From DATMNI01 sp035570275 (GTDB lineage: Bacteria > Acidobacteriota > Terriglobia > Bryobacterales > Bryobacteraceae): 43,834 nucleotides of DNA. Both the position numbers and the translations under genes were made by a program. How positions within the stretch are numbered: position 1 is the stretch's first letter; every line of letters starts with the position of its first letter. Shown here in pieces: positions 7,890-15,635 of the stretch. The notes under the pieces are model-generated. The model did no database searches. It was not told where the DNA came from and worked only from the letters and a program-made list of their open reading frames with translations. The stretch is taken from the NCBI GenBank assembly GCA_035570275.1, contig DATMNI010000082.1, positions 1 to 43,834 of the forward strand, given 5' to 3'.

Positions 7890-8495
7890 TCATGCCATGT
7901 GCGCCAGCCTGGCGCGCAAAGTCTCATATGCCCGGAACAGCAGCGATTTCACCGCCGATTCCGAACAACTCAATACACCGGCGATCTGCGTGTATTCCAT
8001 CTCTTCGTACTTATGCATCAGGACCGCTGCCCTTTGCTTTTCCGGCAAGGCTGCGATGGCCTGGCGAATCTCCGTGAGTTTCACCTCATACACCATCGAC
8101 TGTTCCACCGAAGGCCGCCGATCGAAAACCTGGCGAACCGGCAGATCCTTGGTGTCGTCGTCCAGGTGGTCGAGCAATCGCTCGTTCTTACCGTCCCGGA
8201 GTGAGTTTAGCGCCAAATGCGTCGCGATCCGGAAGAGCCAGGTTGTAAATTTCGCGGTCGGTTCGTACGTACTCCGCGAACGATACACGCGCAGAAAGAC
8301 TTCCTGAGCCAATTCCTCGGCCACCGCGTGGTTCTGAATCATCCTGTAAAGGAAGTGAACAACGGACGAGCGGTGTTTGTCCAGGAGCACACCAAAACTC
8401 GCGCCATCGCCATCTTTGACACGGAGCATCAGCTCCGCATCGTAATCCAGAGCCTCCGCGGCTCCCTCCATACCCGATCTAACACGTTCTGGCAT
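7890..8495 (-). CDS. ECF-type RNA polymerase sigma factor (sigma-70 family)
   Basis: 201 residues. Region 2 is recognisable at about residues 40-105 (FGVLLDKHRSSVVHFLYRM, AEELAQEVFLRVYRS, KFTTWLFRIATHLALNSLRD), matching the core-binding and -10-recognition helices of ECF sigma factors. Region 4 is at about 140-195 (IAALPEKQRAAVLMHKYEEM, YTQIAGVLSCSESAVKSLLF), a helix-turn-helix for -35 recognition. No region 3 or C-terminal extension is present, as expected for ECF. It is co-directional with the zinc-finger anti-sigma gene 56 bp downstream, the standard cognate arrangement. An ATG at codon 9 is an alternative start. An inverted repeat lies 20-61 bp upstream of the start codon. The regulon is unknown. 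Confidence 0.93.
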   Translation of the reverse strand: MPERVRSGMEGAAEALDYDAELMLRVKDGDGASFGVLLDKHRSSVVHFLYRMIQNHAVAEELAQEVFLRVYRSRSTYEPTAKFTTWLFRIATHLALNSLRDGKNERLLDHLDDDTKDLPVRQVFDRRPSVEQSMVYEVKLTEIRQAIAALPEKQRAAVLMHKYEEMEYTQIAGVLSCSESAVKSLLFRAYETLRARLAHMA

Positions 8496-8514
8496 CCGAG
8501 GTTGCGTTGCGCCG

Positions 8515-8556
8515 GGAATTTAATTCGGCATGCATGAATTAGCGCGGAATTAAATC
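8515..8556. promoter_or_regulatory. Inverted repeat upstream of the sigma-factor gene, possible operator or promoter
   Basis: GGAATTTAATTCG (8515-8527) and GCGGAATTAAATC (8544-8556) are imperfect mirror copies sharing ATTTAATTC, with a GCATGCATG centre. It is strikingly AT-rich for this genome and is the only such stretch in the 71-bp gap between gpsA and the sigma start. It could be a regulator site or overlap the promoter; no direct evidence. Confidence 0.3.
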
Positions 8557-8566
8557 ACCATTGCGC

Positions 8567-9565
8567 TCATTCCCCTTTGAGGGACCGTTCCATCAAATTC
8601 TGAATGGCCTGGCGCGGCGATTTCCCGAAATGGAGCATCTGGTACATCTGGTCCGCGATCGGCATCTCCACCGAACAGCGCTTGGCCAAGTCTGCTGCTG
8701 CATTTGTAGTTTTTACTCCTTCCGCCACCATTTTCATGGAGTTGACAATCTCATCTAGCTTCCTGCCGCGAGCCAATTCCACTCCCAGAGTACGGTTCCG
8801 GCTAAGATCCCCAGTACAAGTCAGGACCAGGTCGCCAAGTCCGGCCAAACCAGAAAGCGTCTGCGCCCGCCCTCCCATCGCCACCGCCAGCCGGGTCATC
8901 TCCGCCAGTCCGCGGGTAATCAGCGCGGCCATGGCGTTGTGCCCCAGCCCCATACCGTGTAAGACGCCAGCCCCGATGGCAATGACATTCTTGACAGAAC
9001 CGCCAATTTCTACACCGATAGGATCAGGGCTGGTATAGAGCCGGAACGTGGGCCCGGAAAAAGCGGATTGGACGCATTCGGTTACCGCGCTGTCGTCCGA
9101 GGCAGCCACCAGTGCCGTGGGCTCAAACCGCGCCACCTCAAGGGCAAAGGTTGGACCGGAGATCACCGCCACCCTGGGCGTAAAGTGCGGATTGAGCACT
9201 TGGCGGATCACCTCCGACACACGTAGAAGAGTGCTGGTTTCCAGGCCTTTGGTGGCGCTCGCGAAAATCATCGAATCATTAAGAAATGGCAGCATTTGCC
9301 CGTATAATCCGCGCACCAGGTGCGACGGCATGACGCTCAGGACGATTTCCGCTCCTTCCAGGGCGTCGGGTATCTGGCTGGTGACTTGAACATGTTGGGC
9401 GAGCCGGAAACCGGGCAGGTAGACGTCATTCTCCCGGGACAATTGCATCCGCGCCGCCAAGTCCGTCTCGTAAACCCATAGCCGGATTGCGGGGAATCGC
9501 GGCGCCAGCACGACGGCAAGCGCCGTCCCCCAGCTTCCAGCGCCGATAATCGCCAGTTTCTTCAA
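8567..9565 (-). CDS. gpsA: Glycerol-3-phosphate dehydrogenase [NAD(P)+]
   Basis: 332 residues, normal for GpsA. It reduces dihydroxyacetone phosphate to sn-glycerol-3-phosphate for phospholipid synthesis in the cytosol. The Rossmann nucleotide site is at residues 8-13 (GAGSWG). Further family blocks are SVMPSHLVRGLY, SATKGLE (about 107-113), VISGPTFALEVA, GSVKNVIAIGAGVLHGMGLG with the catalytic Lys, and LAGLGDLVLTCTGDLSRNRT. Its start overlaps the plsY stop by four bases, and PlsY uses its product, so the two are functionally and translationally paired. Confidence 0.97.
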   Translation of the reverse strand: MKKLAIIGAGSWGTALAVVLAPRFPAIRLWVYETDLAARMQLSRENDVYLPGFRLAQHVQVTSQIPDALEGAEIVLSVMPSHLVRGLYGQMLPFLNDSMIFASATKGLETSTLLRVSEVIRQVLNPHFTPRVAVISGPTFALEVARFEPTALVAASDDSAVTECVQSAFSGPTFRLYTSPDPIGVEIGGSVKNVIAIGAGVLHGMGLGHNAMAALITRGLAEMTRLAVAMGGRAQTLSGLAGLGDLVLTCTGDLSRNRTLGVELARGRKLDEIVNSMKMVAEGVKTTNAAADLAKRCSVEMPIADQMYQMLHFGKSPRQAIQNLMERSLKGE

Positions 9566-10167
9566 GACTTGCGGGCTCCGGAGGGGAAGACGTTTTCGGT
9601 CCCGAGACGAAGCCTGGCAATATTACTACTATGTTTGTAGATGATAAATGCCCCGCCGATGATGGCGGCCACCGCGGCTATCGGCGACCTGGCAATCAAC
9701 CAGACGGCCAGGGGAAAAGTAGCGGCTCCGGCAATCGACCCCATGGAGATGTGCCGCGTCCAGGCCACAACTACTACAAACACAATAAATTCGGCGGCAA
9801 TGGCGCCCGGGGTTAAACACAAGAAGGCTCCCACAAAGCTCGCCACCGCTTTTCCGCCCTTGAATTTCAGGAAAACGGGATAGGCATGGCCCGCCATTAC
9901 CGCCAGGGCGGCCGCTGCCATCCAAGGCGGTTCCTGTGAAGTGAGGCGGCCGGCAATCCATACCGCCGCATAGCCTTTGGCGATGTCCAGCAGCAGGGTG
10001 GCGATACCGGCCGCCGGCCCGCCGGTGCGCAGCACGTTGGTAGCGCCGATGTTGCCGCTGCCCGACCCGCGGACATCGGCGCCGGTTTTCCATTTCACCA
10101 GCAGGTATCCGAACGGAATCGCGCCGAGCAGATACGCGACCACCACAGCCAAAAACGGCATCATCAC
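9562..10167 (-). CDS. plsY: Acyl-phosphate:glycerol-3-phosphate acyltransferase
   Basis: 201 residues with several hydrophobic membrane segments. PlsY transfers an acyl group from acyl-phosphate to glycerol-3-phosphate at the inner membrane, the first step of phospholipid synthesis. The three family motifs are visible: RGSGSGNIGATNVLR (33-47), the glycine-rich KFKGGKAVASFVG, and TRHISMGSIAGA. It overlaps both neighbours by four bases (thpR upstream, gpsA downstream), so all three are probably one translationally coupled transcript. The N-terminus begins with three methionines; the exact start among them is uncertain. Confidence 0.97.
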   Translation of the reverse strand: MMMPFLAVVVAYLLGAIPFGYLLVKWKTGADVRGSGSGNIGATNVLRTGGPAAGIATLLLDIAKGYAAVWIAGRLTSQEPPWMAAAALAVMAGHAYPVFLKFKGGKAVASFVGAFLCLTPGAIAAEFIVFVVVVAWTRHISMGSIAGAATFPLAVWLIARSPIAAVAAIIGGAFIIYKHSSNIARLRLGTENVFPSGARKS

Positions 10168-10712
10168 TTTGAGAGCGGAAACTCCGCAAGTTTAGTGTAC
10201 ACGGAACCCGAAGGACCCCGCGTGCTTTGATACAGAAAGAAACTGCCGGCTTCGAAACGGCCGAAATCGAGCGAGGGCAGCGCCGCCACCGCCTCCCGCA
10301 GCGTCTGCAGGTGCGGCCTTTCCTTGATCCGGGCCAGCGTTAAATGGGGACAGAAATCGCGGGTTTCCCTGGCGATGCCCAGCGCTGCCACGGCCCGGTC
10401 GGTATCGGCCGCCAGTCCGCTCAGCCCCGCTGCCTCAATGCCGCACCAGAAGCTCCGCGGCGAGTGTGGATTGGGAAAAAATCCGACTTGGCGGACTTGC
10501 ACTTCGATCGCCGCCCTGGAAGGCAGACCGCCTAGCGCCACCTGCAACTCCTGCAGCCGATCCTCCGGCCATTCGCCAATGAATTTCGTGGTGATGTGCA
10601 GGTTCGCCGGAGGGCTCCAGTTGAGCCGGGCGGCCGGCCGCAGCCGGTCCAGAAGCCGCTCCAGATTGCGCACCACCTCACCAGTCAAATCCAGTCCGAC
10701 GAACAATCGCAT
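10164..10712 (-). CDS. thpR: RNA 2',3'-cyclic phosphodiesterase (2'-5' RNA ligase family)
   Basis: 182 residues of the 2H phosphoesterase superfamily. The two catalytic HxTx motifs are HITT (39-42) and HLTL (123-126), spaced as in ThpR/LigT. The MRLFVGLDL start and the FFPNPHSPRSFWCGIE segment are typical. It hydrolyses 2',3'-cyclic phosphate RNA ends in vitro; the cellular role of the family is poorly defined. It is the first gene of the thpR-plsY-gpsA unit. Only 28 bp separate its start from the divergent glycosylase start, so promoter elements must overlap the opposite gene. Confidence 0.93.
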   Translation of the reverse strand: MRLFVGLDLTGEVVRNLERLLDRLRPAARLNWSPPANLHITTKFIGEWPEDRLQELQVALGGLPSRAAIEVQVRQVGFFPNPHSPRSFWCGIEAAGLSGLAADTDRAVAALGIARETRDFCPHLTLARIKERPHLQTLREAVAALPSLDFGRFEAGSFFLYQSTRGPSGSVYTKLAEFPLSK

Positions 10713-10740
10713 AAACGCATTTTATGATGGAGAGGCTGCT

Positions 10741-11319
10741 ATGCTTTTTGGTCCCATCCTCAAGCGCCCATTCTACGCCCGCCCCGCCATCGAAGTGGCC
10801 GGCGGACTTCTGGGCAAGGTGCTGGTACACGGCCCCACGGCCGGCATCATCGTAGAAACCGAAGCCTACCTGGGTGGCAGCGATCTGGCTTCCCACTCGG
10901 CCCGCGGCGTCACCGGCCGCACGCGCGTCATCTTTGGCCCGCCCGGCCACGCCTATGTCTATTTCATTTACGGCATGTACGAGTGCCTAAACATTGTAGC
11001 CGAACCCGAAGGTTCGCCGGGCTGCGTGCTGGTGCGCGCGCTGGAGCCGGTGGCTGGATTACCCGAAATGCGGCGCCGGCGTCCAACCGCGCGCAAGCCC
11101 GAGGACCTGGCTGGCGGCCCCGGCAAGCTGACGCTCGCCATGGCGATCACCCGAGCGCACAATGGCGTAGACATCACCCGCGGTGCGCTGGTGGTGCGGC
11201 AGACGGCCGAACGCCGGACCTTTGAGATCGCCGTGACGCCGCGCATCGGCATCACGCAGTGCGCCGAGCTGCCGCTGCGGTTCCTGATTCGCGGAAACCG
11301 GTTCGTCAGCCGCGGGTAA
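10741..11319 (+). CDS. 3-methyladenine DNA glycosylase (AAG/MPG family)
   Basis: 192 residues, normal length for bacterial AAG-type enzymes, which excise alkylated purines such as 3-methyladenine. Family blocks are RPAIEVAGGLLGKVLVHG, IIVETEAYLG with the catalytic Glu (about 39-41), DLASHSARGVTGRTRVIFG, GPPGHAYVYFIYGMYECLNI and LAGGPGKLTLAMAIT. The frame is open further upstream, but that part is the antisense of thpR. I choose the ATG at 10741 because GGAGAGG precedes it and homology begins at once (LKRPFYARP). It is divergent from thpR with a very short gap. Confidence 0.95.
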   Translation: MLFGPILKRPFYARPAIEVAGGLLGKVLVHGPTAGIIVETEAYLGGSDLASHSARGVTGRTRVIFGPPGHAYVYFIYGMYECLNIVAEPEGSPGCVLVRALEPVAGLPEMRRRRPTARKPEDLAGGPGKLTLAMAITRAHNGVDITRGALVVRQTAERRTFEIAVTPRIGITQCAELPLRFLIRGNRFVSRG

Positions 11320-11893
11320 CCTGTGTTTCGGGCCGCCAGAGTGGTTTTTTACTGGGATCATAATTCATCAGCCTGGCCTCGACCGACGAGTGCGTGAAGG
11401 AATTGAAAGGGGTCGCTTCCACGATTTGGACGACAGCGTTACGAAAGGCATCGATGCTCCCAAGTGAAAAGGAGAAGGACCTGCTCGGAGGCTTAATCCG
11501 CCAAAACGGCCGAGGCCAGAGAGGAACAAAAGCCTTGTTGAGCCATTTGCGGCGCCGCGCAGTTAAGACTACGAATTCCGTGGGGGGGGGGACACTGTTT
11601 GCAGCGGGCGACGCTTTGCCCCGTATCCCGCCTCTGGTCCACTGAAGTCCGGTTGGACCTCACCGACCCATATCCTGAACCTCGGCGATAAGTCCGAGGG
11701 GACAACCCCAAAAGCCCGGCCGCCCGCAACGAACTTTCTTACCGCTCGTACACCCGTAGTGTGCTCAAGCTCCTGGGGGCAGACATGGCTACAAGGCCGC
11801 CTTTTTAGGCGACCCCAGCCGGCTTGCGGCCAGAATTGGCCGCCCACAATTCAGGGAACTATACGGCGAATTTCTAGCTCGGGACACTACTGT
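11320..11893. other. Gene-poor stretch between convergent genes
   Basis: I find no convincing gene in these 574 bp. One short plus-strand frame (about 11359-11466) translates as VREGIERGRFHDLDDSVTKG, followed by IDAPK and a stop. It resembles the tail of a CopG/ParD-type antitoxin, without a start or the DNA-binding half. A run of ten G lies at 11582-11591. A weak hairpin GGCCGCCTTTTTAGGCGACC (about 11801-11820) might serve as a terminator between the converging genes. The remaining small ORFs lack family signals. Confidence 0.5.
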
Positions 11894-13552
11894 TTACTTT
11901 TGGGTGATGACGGTGTAGCGTCCGGCGGGGAGGTTTGTGTACCGTTCGGTTTTGGCATTCGGGCCGGGCCATTGCACTTCAACCCAGTCCGCTTTCGAGG
12001 CGCGGCCCAGACCGAGGATTTCGCGGGGATCGTGCGATGAAAGGTAGCTGCCCCCTCCCGTCTTGAGACGACAGCAGCGAACGCCTCCGGCTGACCAGGT
12101 GATGCGCGCGCCTATGGCATCGCGGTTGGCGCGCGTTCCTACAAGTTTCAAGCCTAGCCAGTTATTGGCCTGCCCGCTTTGGTTCCTTAGCAGCACCGGG
12201 GCGGCTCCGTTGTTGGCGATGAGCACGTCCAAACGGCCGTCGTTATTGAAGTCTCCAACAGCCAGACCCCGGGCCGTGTAAGTGCGGGAGAAGGCGGGCC
12301 CGGCCGTGGCTGTCACGTTGCGCAGGCGTCCGCTTTCCTGATGAAACAGCAGCAGGGGCTCGCGGTAACTAACTCCGGGAGAGTAGCTTTCCACCATGTC
12401 ATCAGGGTGTGCGTTGGCGAGAATCAGGTCTAAGTCGCCGTCATTGTCGTAGTCGAAGAACTTGAGGCCCCAGCCGCTGAGCAGACGGGTGGATTGGGCA
12501 ATCCCTTGGTCGAAGGCAATATCGGTGAAGGTTTCGTCGTGCTGGTTGCGGTAAAGCGAGAAACGTTCCTGATCGATGTTGGAGACAAAGAGATCGGACC
12601 AGCCGTCGCCATTGAAGTCCGCCGCGTCAACACCCATGCCGGAACGGGGTCGGCCGTCGCTGCTGAAGCCGACTCCGGCTGCCAGGGCGGCCTCTTCCCA
12701 CTTGCCGCCGCCGCGATTCACGAAGAGGAAATTCTGCGCGGTGTCATTGGCGACGAAGAGGTCCATAAGGCCGTCGTTGTTGATGTCCGTGGCGACCACC
12801 CCCAGGCCTTTGCCTGGGCTTCTGCCGATTTCGGTTCTTGCACCTACCTCCGTGAACGTGCCGTCGCCATTGTTGCGAAATAAGAGGCTGGCGGTTGGAT
12901 TGAACAGGCGGGGAACGCAATAGAAGTTCCGGCCGAGCTTGTTGTTGCCGCAGGAGTAGTGTTCGTGGGTGCCGTAATCGATGTAACTCGCGATGAAGAG
13001 ATCAAGGCGGCCGTCATTGTCGTAATCGAACCAGACTGCGCCTGTGGTCCAGCCTTCCACCAGCAGGCCGGATTGTTTTGTGACATCGGTGAAGGTGCCG
13101 TCGCCATTGTTACGGTATAGGATGGTGCGTCCGTAGGCGGTGAGGAATATATCGGCGTAGCCGTCGTTGTTGTAATCCCCCACGGCTACGCCCATGCCGA
13201 AGTTACCGCCGGTTACTCCGGCTTTCTTTGTGACATCGGTGAAGGTGCCGTCGCGATTGTTATGGTAGAGCGCGTTGCGGACGGGTTTATTCGGGGCCCA
13301 GAAATCGCAGGGGCCGCTGTTGACGAGATAGATATCCATCCAGCCGTCGTTGTCGTAGTCGAGGAAAGCGCAGCCGGGACCGAGGCTTTCGGGGAGGTAG
13401 CGCTTCTCCGACATGGCGTTGTCGTGGACGAAGTGTATGCCGCTTCGGGCAGCAGGTATCTCTTCGAACAGGGGCGGGTCAGCGGCCAGCAGGTAGCCGG
13501 GATTTACTGCCAGCGACGCGTAAGTTAGTAACTGGCGGCGGCTGGGCTTCAC
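11894..13552 (-). CDS. CRTAC1-family FG-GAP/VCBS protein with C-terminal ASPIC/UnbV domain
   Basis: 552 residues. The N-terminus MKPSRRQLLTYASLAVNPGY has a Tat-like SRRQLL signal. The body is a seven-bladed FG-GAP/VCBS propeller with at least seven Asp-rich Ca-binding loops: DYDNDGWMDIY, DYNNDGYADIF, DYDNDGRLDLF, DINNDGLMDLF, DFNGDGWSDLF, DYDNDGDLDLI, DFNNDGRLDVL. The last about 80 residues form the ASPIC/UnbV domain (IGARITWSAGGVRC, GGGSYLSSHDPREILGLG, VEVQWPGP). Such proteins are extracytoplasmic; their function is not settled. The GTG start at 13552 overlaps the cytochrome stop as GTGA, so it is coupled to the cytochrome gene. It ends a four-gene operon with receptor, TPR protein and cytochrome, so I infer a shared envelope process. 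Confidence 0.93.
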   Translation of the reverse strand: MKPSRRQLLTYASLAVNPGYLLAADPPLFEEIPAARSGIHFVHDNAMSEKRYLPESLGPGCAFLDYDNDGWMDIYLVNSGPCDFWAPNKPVRNALYHNNRDGTFTDVTKKAGVTGGNFGMGVAVGDYNNDGYADIFLTAYGRTILYRNNGDGTFTDVTKQSGLLVEGWTTGAVWFDYDNDGRLDLFIASYIDYGTHEHYSCGNNKLGRNFYCVPRLFNPTASLLFRNNGDGTFTEVGARTEIGRSPGKGLGVVATDINNDGLMDLFVANDTAQNFLFVNRGGGKWEEAALAAGVGFSSDGRPRSGMGVDAADFNGDGWSDLFVSNIDQERFSLYRNQHDETFTDIAFDQGIAQSTRLLSGWGLKFFDYDNDGDLDLILANAHPDDMVESYSPGVSYREPLLLFHQESGRLRNVTATAGPAFSRTYTARGLAVGDFNNDGRLDVLIANNGAAPVLLRNQSGQANNWLGLKLVGTRANRDAIGARITWSAGGVRCCRLKTGGGSYLSSHDPREILGLGRASKADWVEVQWPGPNAKTERYTNLPAGRYTVITQK

Positions 13553-14481
13553 TGCGGGTAGGGCTCTCCGGGGCGTGCGACTCTGATCCAGTGGTCGGTG
13601 AAAGCAAAGTGGATGCCGGGAATTTCAGCCTTTGGCATGTGGCAGGTTACGCAATCCTGGCGGGCTACGCTGCAGACCTTGCCCTCTGCATGGCAGGCCA
13701 TGCACTTGCCATCGTAACTGGCGGTTTGATGGCTGGTGACGGAATGCGGGTCATGACAAGCGGTGCAGGAAATCCGCCGGTCGGTGGCGTCGTAGCACTT
13801 GCTGTTGGCCAGGCGATAGGGCTGGAAGCGAACGTTCAGGACGCTCTTCGGGCCGCTGGCGGCGATGTCTTCCCAAGTGCGGTGACAAGCGCCGCAGAGG
13901 TTTGAGATTTCTTCAGCCGGGGCCTGAGACAGGCGGGTCATCTTTGAATGCGAGGTCACATGTGCGGCGGCTCCGGTGTGGCAATGTTCGCATTGCACGC
14001 CGGCTATCATCGGGTCTGTCTTGTTGTTGGCGTGGCAGTTGAAGCAGCGGCGGACTTCAGCGGGATCGATCAGGCGTCCGGCGGCTTCTTTGATGTTTCG
14101 GCGGGGGCGATCGAGATGTCCGGGGGTGAAGTCGAGCGACTGAGTCAGGGTGTAGTAACTGAGCGTAGACTCATAGAGCGCGCCGTTGTGTTCATACAGA
14201 TAGGTCTGGCCCATCTCTCCGAAGCCGAAGGCCCACTGGAGTTTGGCGGTAATTGCCTGGTTCCCGTCGGTGACTGAATAGACCGGCTCTCCGGCTTCGC
14301 GTGCGATGCGCCAGCGGTAGTTACCGTCTTGATATTGAAGTTGCGGATTCGCCTTGAGGATCGCGGAGTCACGCGCGGGGGTCAGGGCGTGCATCATCGG
14401 CGTGGCCGCGTGCGACTTTGCCTCGGCAGGGTGGCAGGTGGCACAGGCGGGGACGGCGGCGGCGAGGAATAGGAGGATCAT
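13549..14481 (-). CDS. Secreted seven-haem c-type cytochrome
   Basis: 310 residues with seven CxxCH haem motifs, in order CATCH, CFNCH, CEHCH, CGACH, CTACH, CMACH and CVTCH. The signal peptide is very short (MILLFLAAAVPA), and the first haem site follows the predicted cleavage almost immediately. A gap of about 150 residues between haems 1 and 2 has few cysteines (WAFGFGEMGQTYLYEHNG, LYESTLSYYTLTQSLDF), a pattern I associate with cytochrome c-554/multihaem oxidoreductase-like proteins. Two Cys outside motifs (in NSKCYDA and EGKVCSV) are present. It acts in the periplasm or at the outer membrane; whether it is catalytic or only an electron carrier is unclear. The start overlaps the TPR stop (ATGA) and its stop overlaps the CRTAC1 start (GTGA). 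Confidence 0.93.
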   Translation of the reverse strand: MILLFLAAAVPACATCHPAEAKSHAATPMMHALTPARDSAILKANPQLQYQDGNYRWRIAREAGEPVYSVTDGNQAITAKLQWAFGFGEMGQTYLYEHNGALYESTLSYYTLTQSLDFTPGHLDRPRRNIKEAAGRLIDPAEVRRCFNCHANNKTDPMIAGVQCEHCHTGAAAHVTSHSKMTRLSQAPAEEISNLCGACHRTWEDIAASGPKSVLNVRFQPYRLANSKCYDATDRRISCTACHDPHSVTSHQTASYDGKCMACHAEGKVCSVARQDCVTCHMPKAEIPGIHFAFTDHWIRVARPGEPYPQ

Positions 14482-15635
14482 TTCGCCGCCGGTTGACGGG
14501 CCTGCGCTTCAGCCGTGAGGCGGCGGACCAGGGCTCGCTCGCGGTCTCCGTCTTCTTTTCGTTTCAGCCGGTAATAGACACCGGCGAGGCTGACGTGAGC
14601 TTCGGTGAAATCCGGGCTGAGTTTTACCAGTTCTTCCAGTTCGCGACATCCTTCGTCAAGCTTTCCCGACGCTATATCTACGGTAGCGGATTGATAAAGC
14701 ACTGCTGCGTCGCCCGGGCGCAGACTCAGGCTTCGGGCAAGATACTTGCGGGATTCTTCGAACCTCTGTTCCTGCTTGGCGAGTATGGCAAGCTGAAATA
14801 CGGCGGCGAAGTTATTGGGATCGACATCCAGTTCTTTGCGGAACTCGGCGGCCGCGGCATCAGCCTGACTCAGACCGAGTAGCGCGAGTCCCAGTGAGCC
14901 GTGCACTTCGGGTAACGTCGGATTCAGCTCGGCGGCCTTTTGCAGCTCATCGCGCGCGCCAGTGAAATCGAGGGAATTCAGCTTTGCCGTACCCATGAGG
15001 AGACGGGATTCCGCAGACTCTCCCTTTCGCAGGATGCGGTCAATTACCTTCGCGCCGCGGTCTAATTGCTTGTCTTTCAGCAGGGCCGTTCCTAGCAGGT
15101 AAGCGAGGCCCATATCATCCGGGGACTTCCGATCCCAGGGATCGAGCAGTTCGACCGCTGTTTTGTACTGGCCGAGCCGGATATCGCAATCGGCTAGCAG
15201 AAAAGATATCTGGCGGTGCGGGGGTGAGTAGGGCTGAAGGCGCGGCAGGACGCTTTGGAAGCGATCTCTTGCCTGGGTGTAGCGGCCCGTCTTGTAATAG
15301 GAAAGAGCGAGATTCAGCAGTACCTGCGGGTTGTCGGGCGCGATTGTCAGCGCCTTGCCGTACTGCGCGATGGCTTCGTCATACTGGCCTTCGTGGGCGA
15401 GCGCGGCCCCGTAATTCGCCAGGCCGTCGACCGACTCCGGATGTGTCATCAAATATTCGCGATAGAGCGGCAGCGCTGCGCGAATGTCGCCTGACTGGTG
15501 AATGCGGAGAGCCTCAGCGAGCCTCTGATCAGCTTGGAGCCTCTGATCAGGTGGTTGCGCAAAGGCGCAAACGGCCAGTAGCGCAAGGATCGCTTGCGCC
15601 CTGGCCGTTTGAGTTCTTAGCTTCGAAGGTCTCAG
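14478..15635 (-). CDS. Secreted tetratricopeptide-repeat protein with probable CTG start
   Basis: TPR protein of 385 residues if translation begins at the CTG at 15635. Repeats are clear: ALPLYREYLMTHPESVDGLA, YDEAIAQYGKALTIAPDNPQ, AAEFRKELDVDPNNFAAVFQ and others up to KRKEDGDRERALVRRLTAEA. The nearest standard starts are TTG 15452 and ATG 15449, but these would begin inside a TPR. Upstream, the frame continues open to the receptor stop and encodes an excellent signal peptide: basic n-region (RPSKLRTQTARA), core ILALLAVCAFA, cleavage AFA|Q. The CTG at 15635-15633 overlaps the receptor TGA as CTGA, matching ATGA and GTGA at the other two junctions of this operon. I therefore extend the gene. 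TPRs imply protein-protein contacts, perhaps assembling the cytochrome and propeller partners. Confidence 0.85.
   Translation of the reverse strand: MRPSKLRTQTARAQAILALLAVCAFAQPPDQRLQADQRLAEALRIHQSGDIRAALPLYREYLMTHPESVDGLANYGAALAHEGQYDEAIAQYGKALTIAPDNPQVLLNLALSYYKTGRYTQARDRFQSVLPRLQPYSPPHRQISFLLADCDIRLGQYKTAVELLDPWDRKSPDDMGLAYLLGTALLKDKQLDRGAKVIDRILRKGESAESRLLMGTAKLNSLDFTGARDELQKAAELNPTLPEVHGSLGLALLGLSQADAAAAEFRKELDVDPNNFAAVFQLAILAKQEQRFEESRKYLARSLSLRPGDAAVLYQSATVDIASGKLDEGCRELEELVKLSPDFTEAHVSLAGVYYRLKRKEDGDRERALVRRLTAEAQARQPAAK

Noticed and set aside
10324..10740. Upstream extension of the 3-methyladenine glycosylase frame
   Set aside because: It is the antisense of thpR. Homology, an ATG and GGAGAGG all point to a start at 10741.
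11582..11591. Run of ten G as a phase-variation tract
   Set aside because: It does not lie in or directly before any supported gene, so no switching target is evident; it may be a sequencing artefact.
15540..15580. Direct repeat CTCTGATCAG as a regulator site
   Set aside because: It lies inside the TPR coding frame (DQRLQADQRL) once the CTG start is used; it is better explained as a coding repeat.
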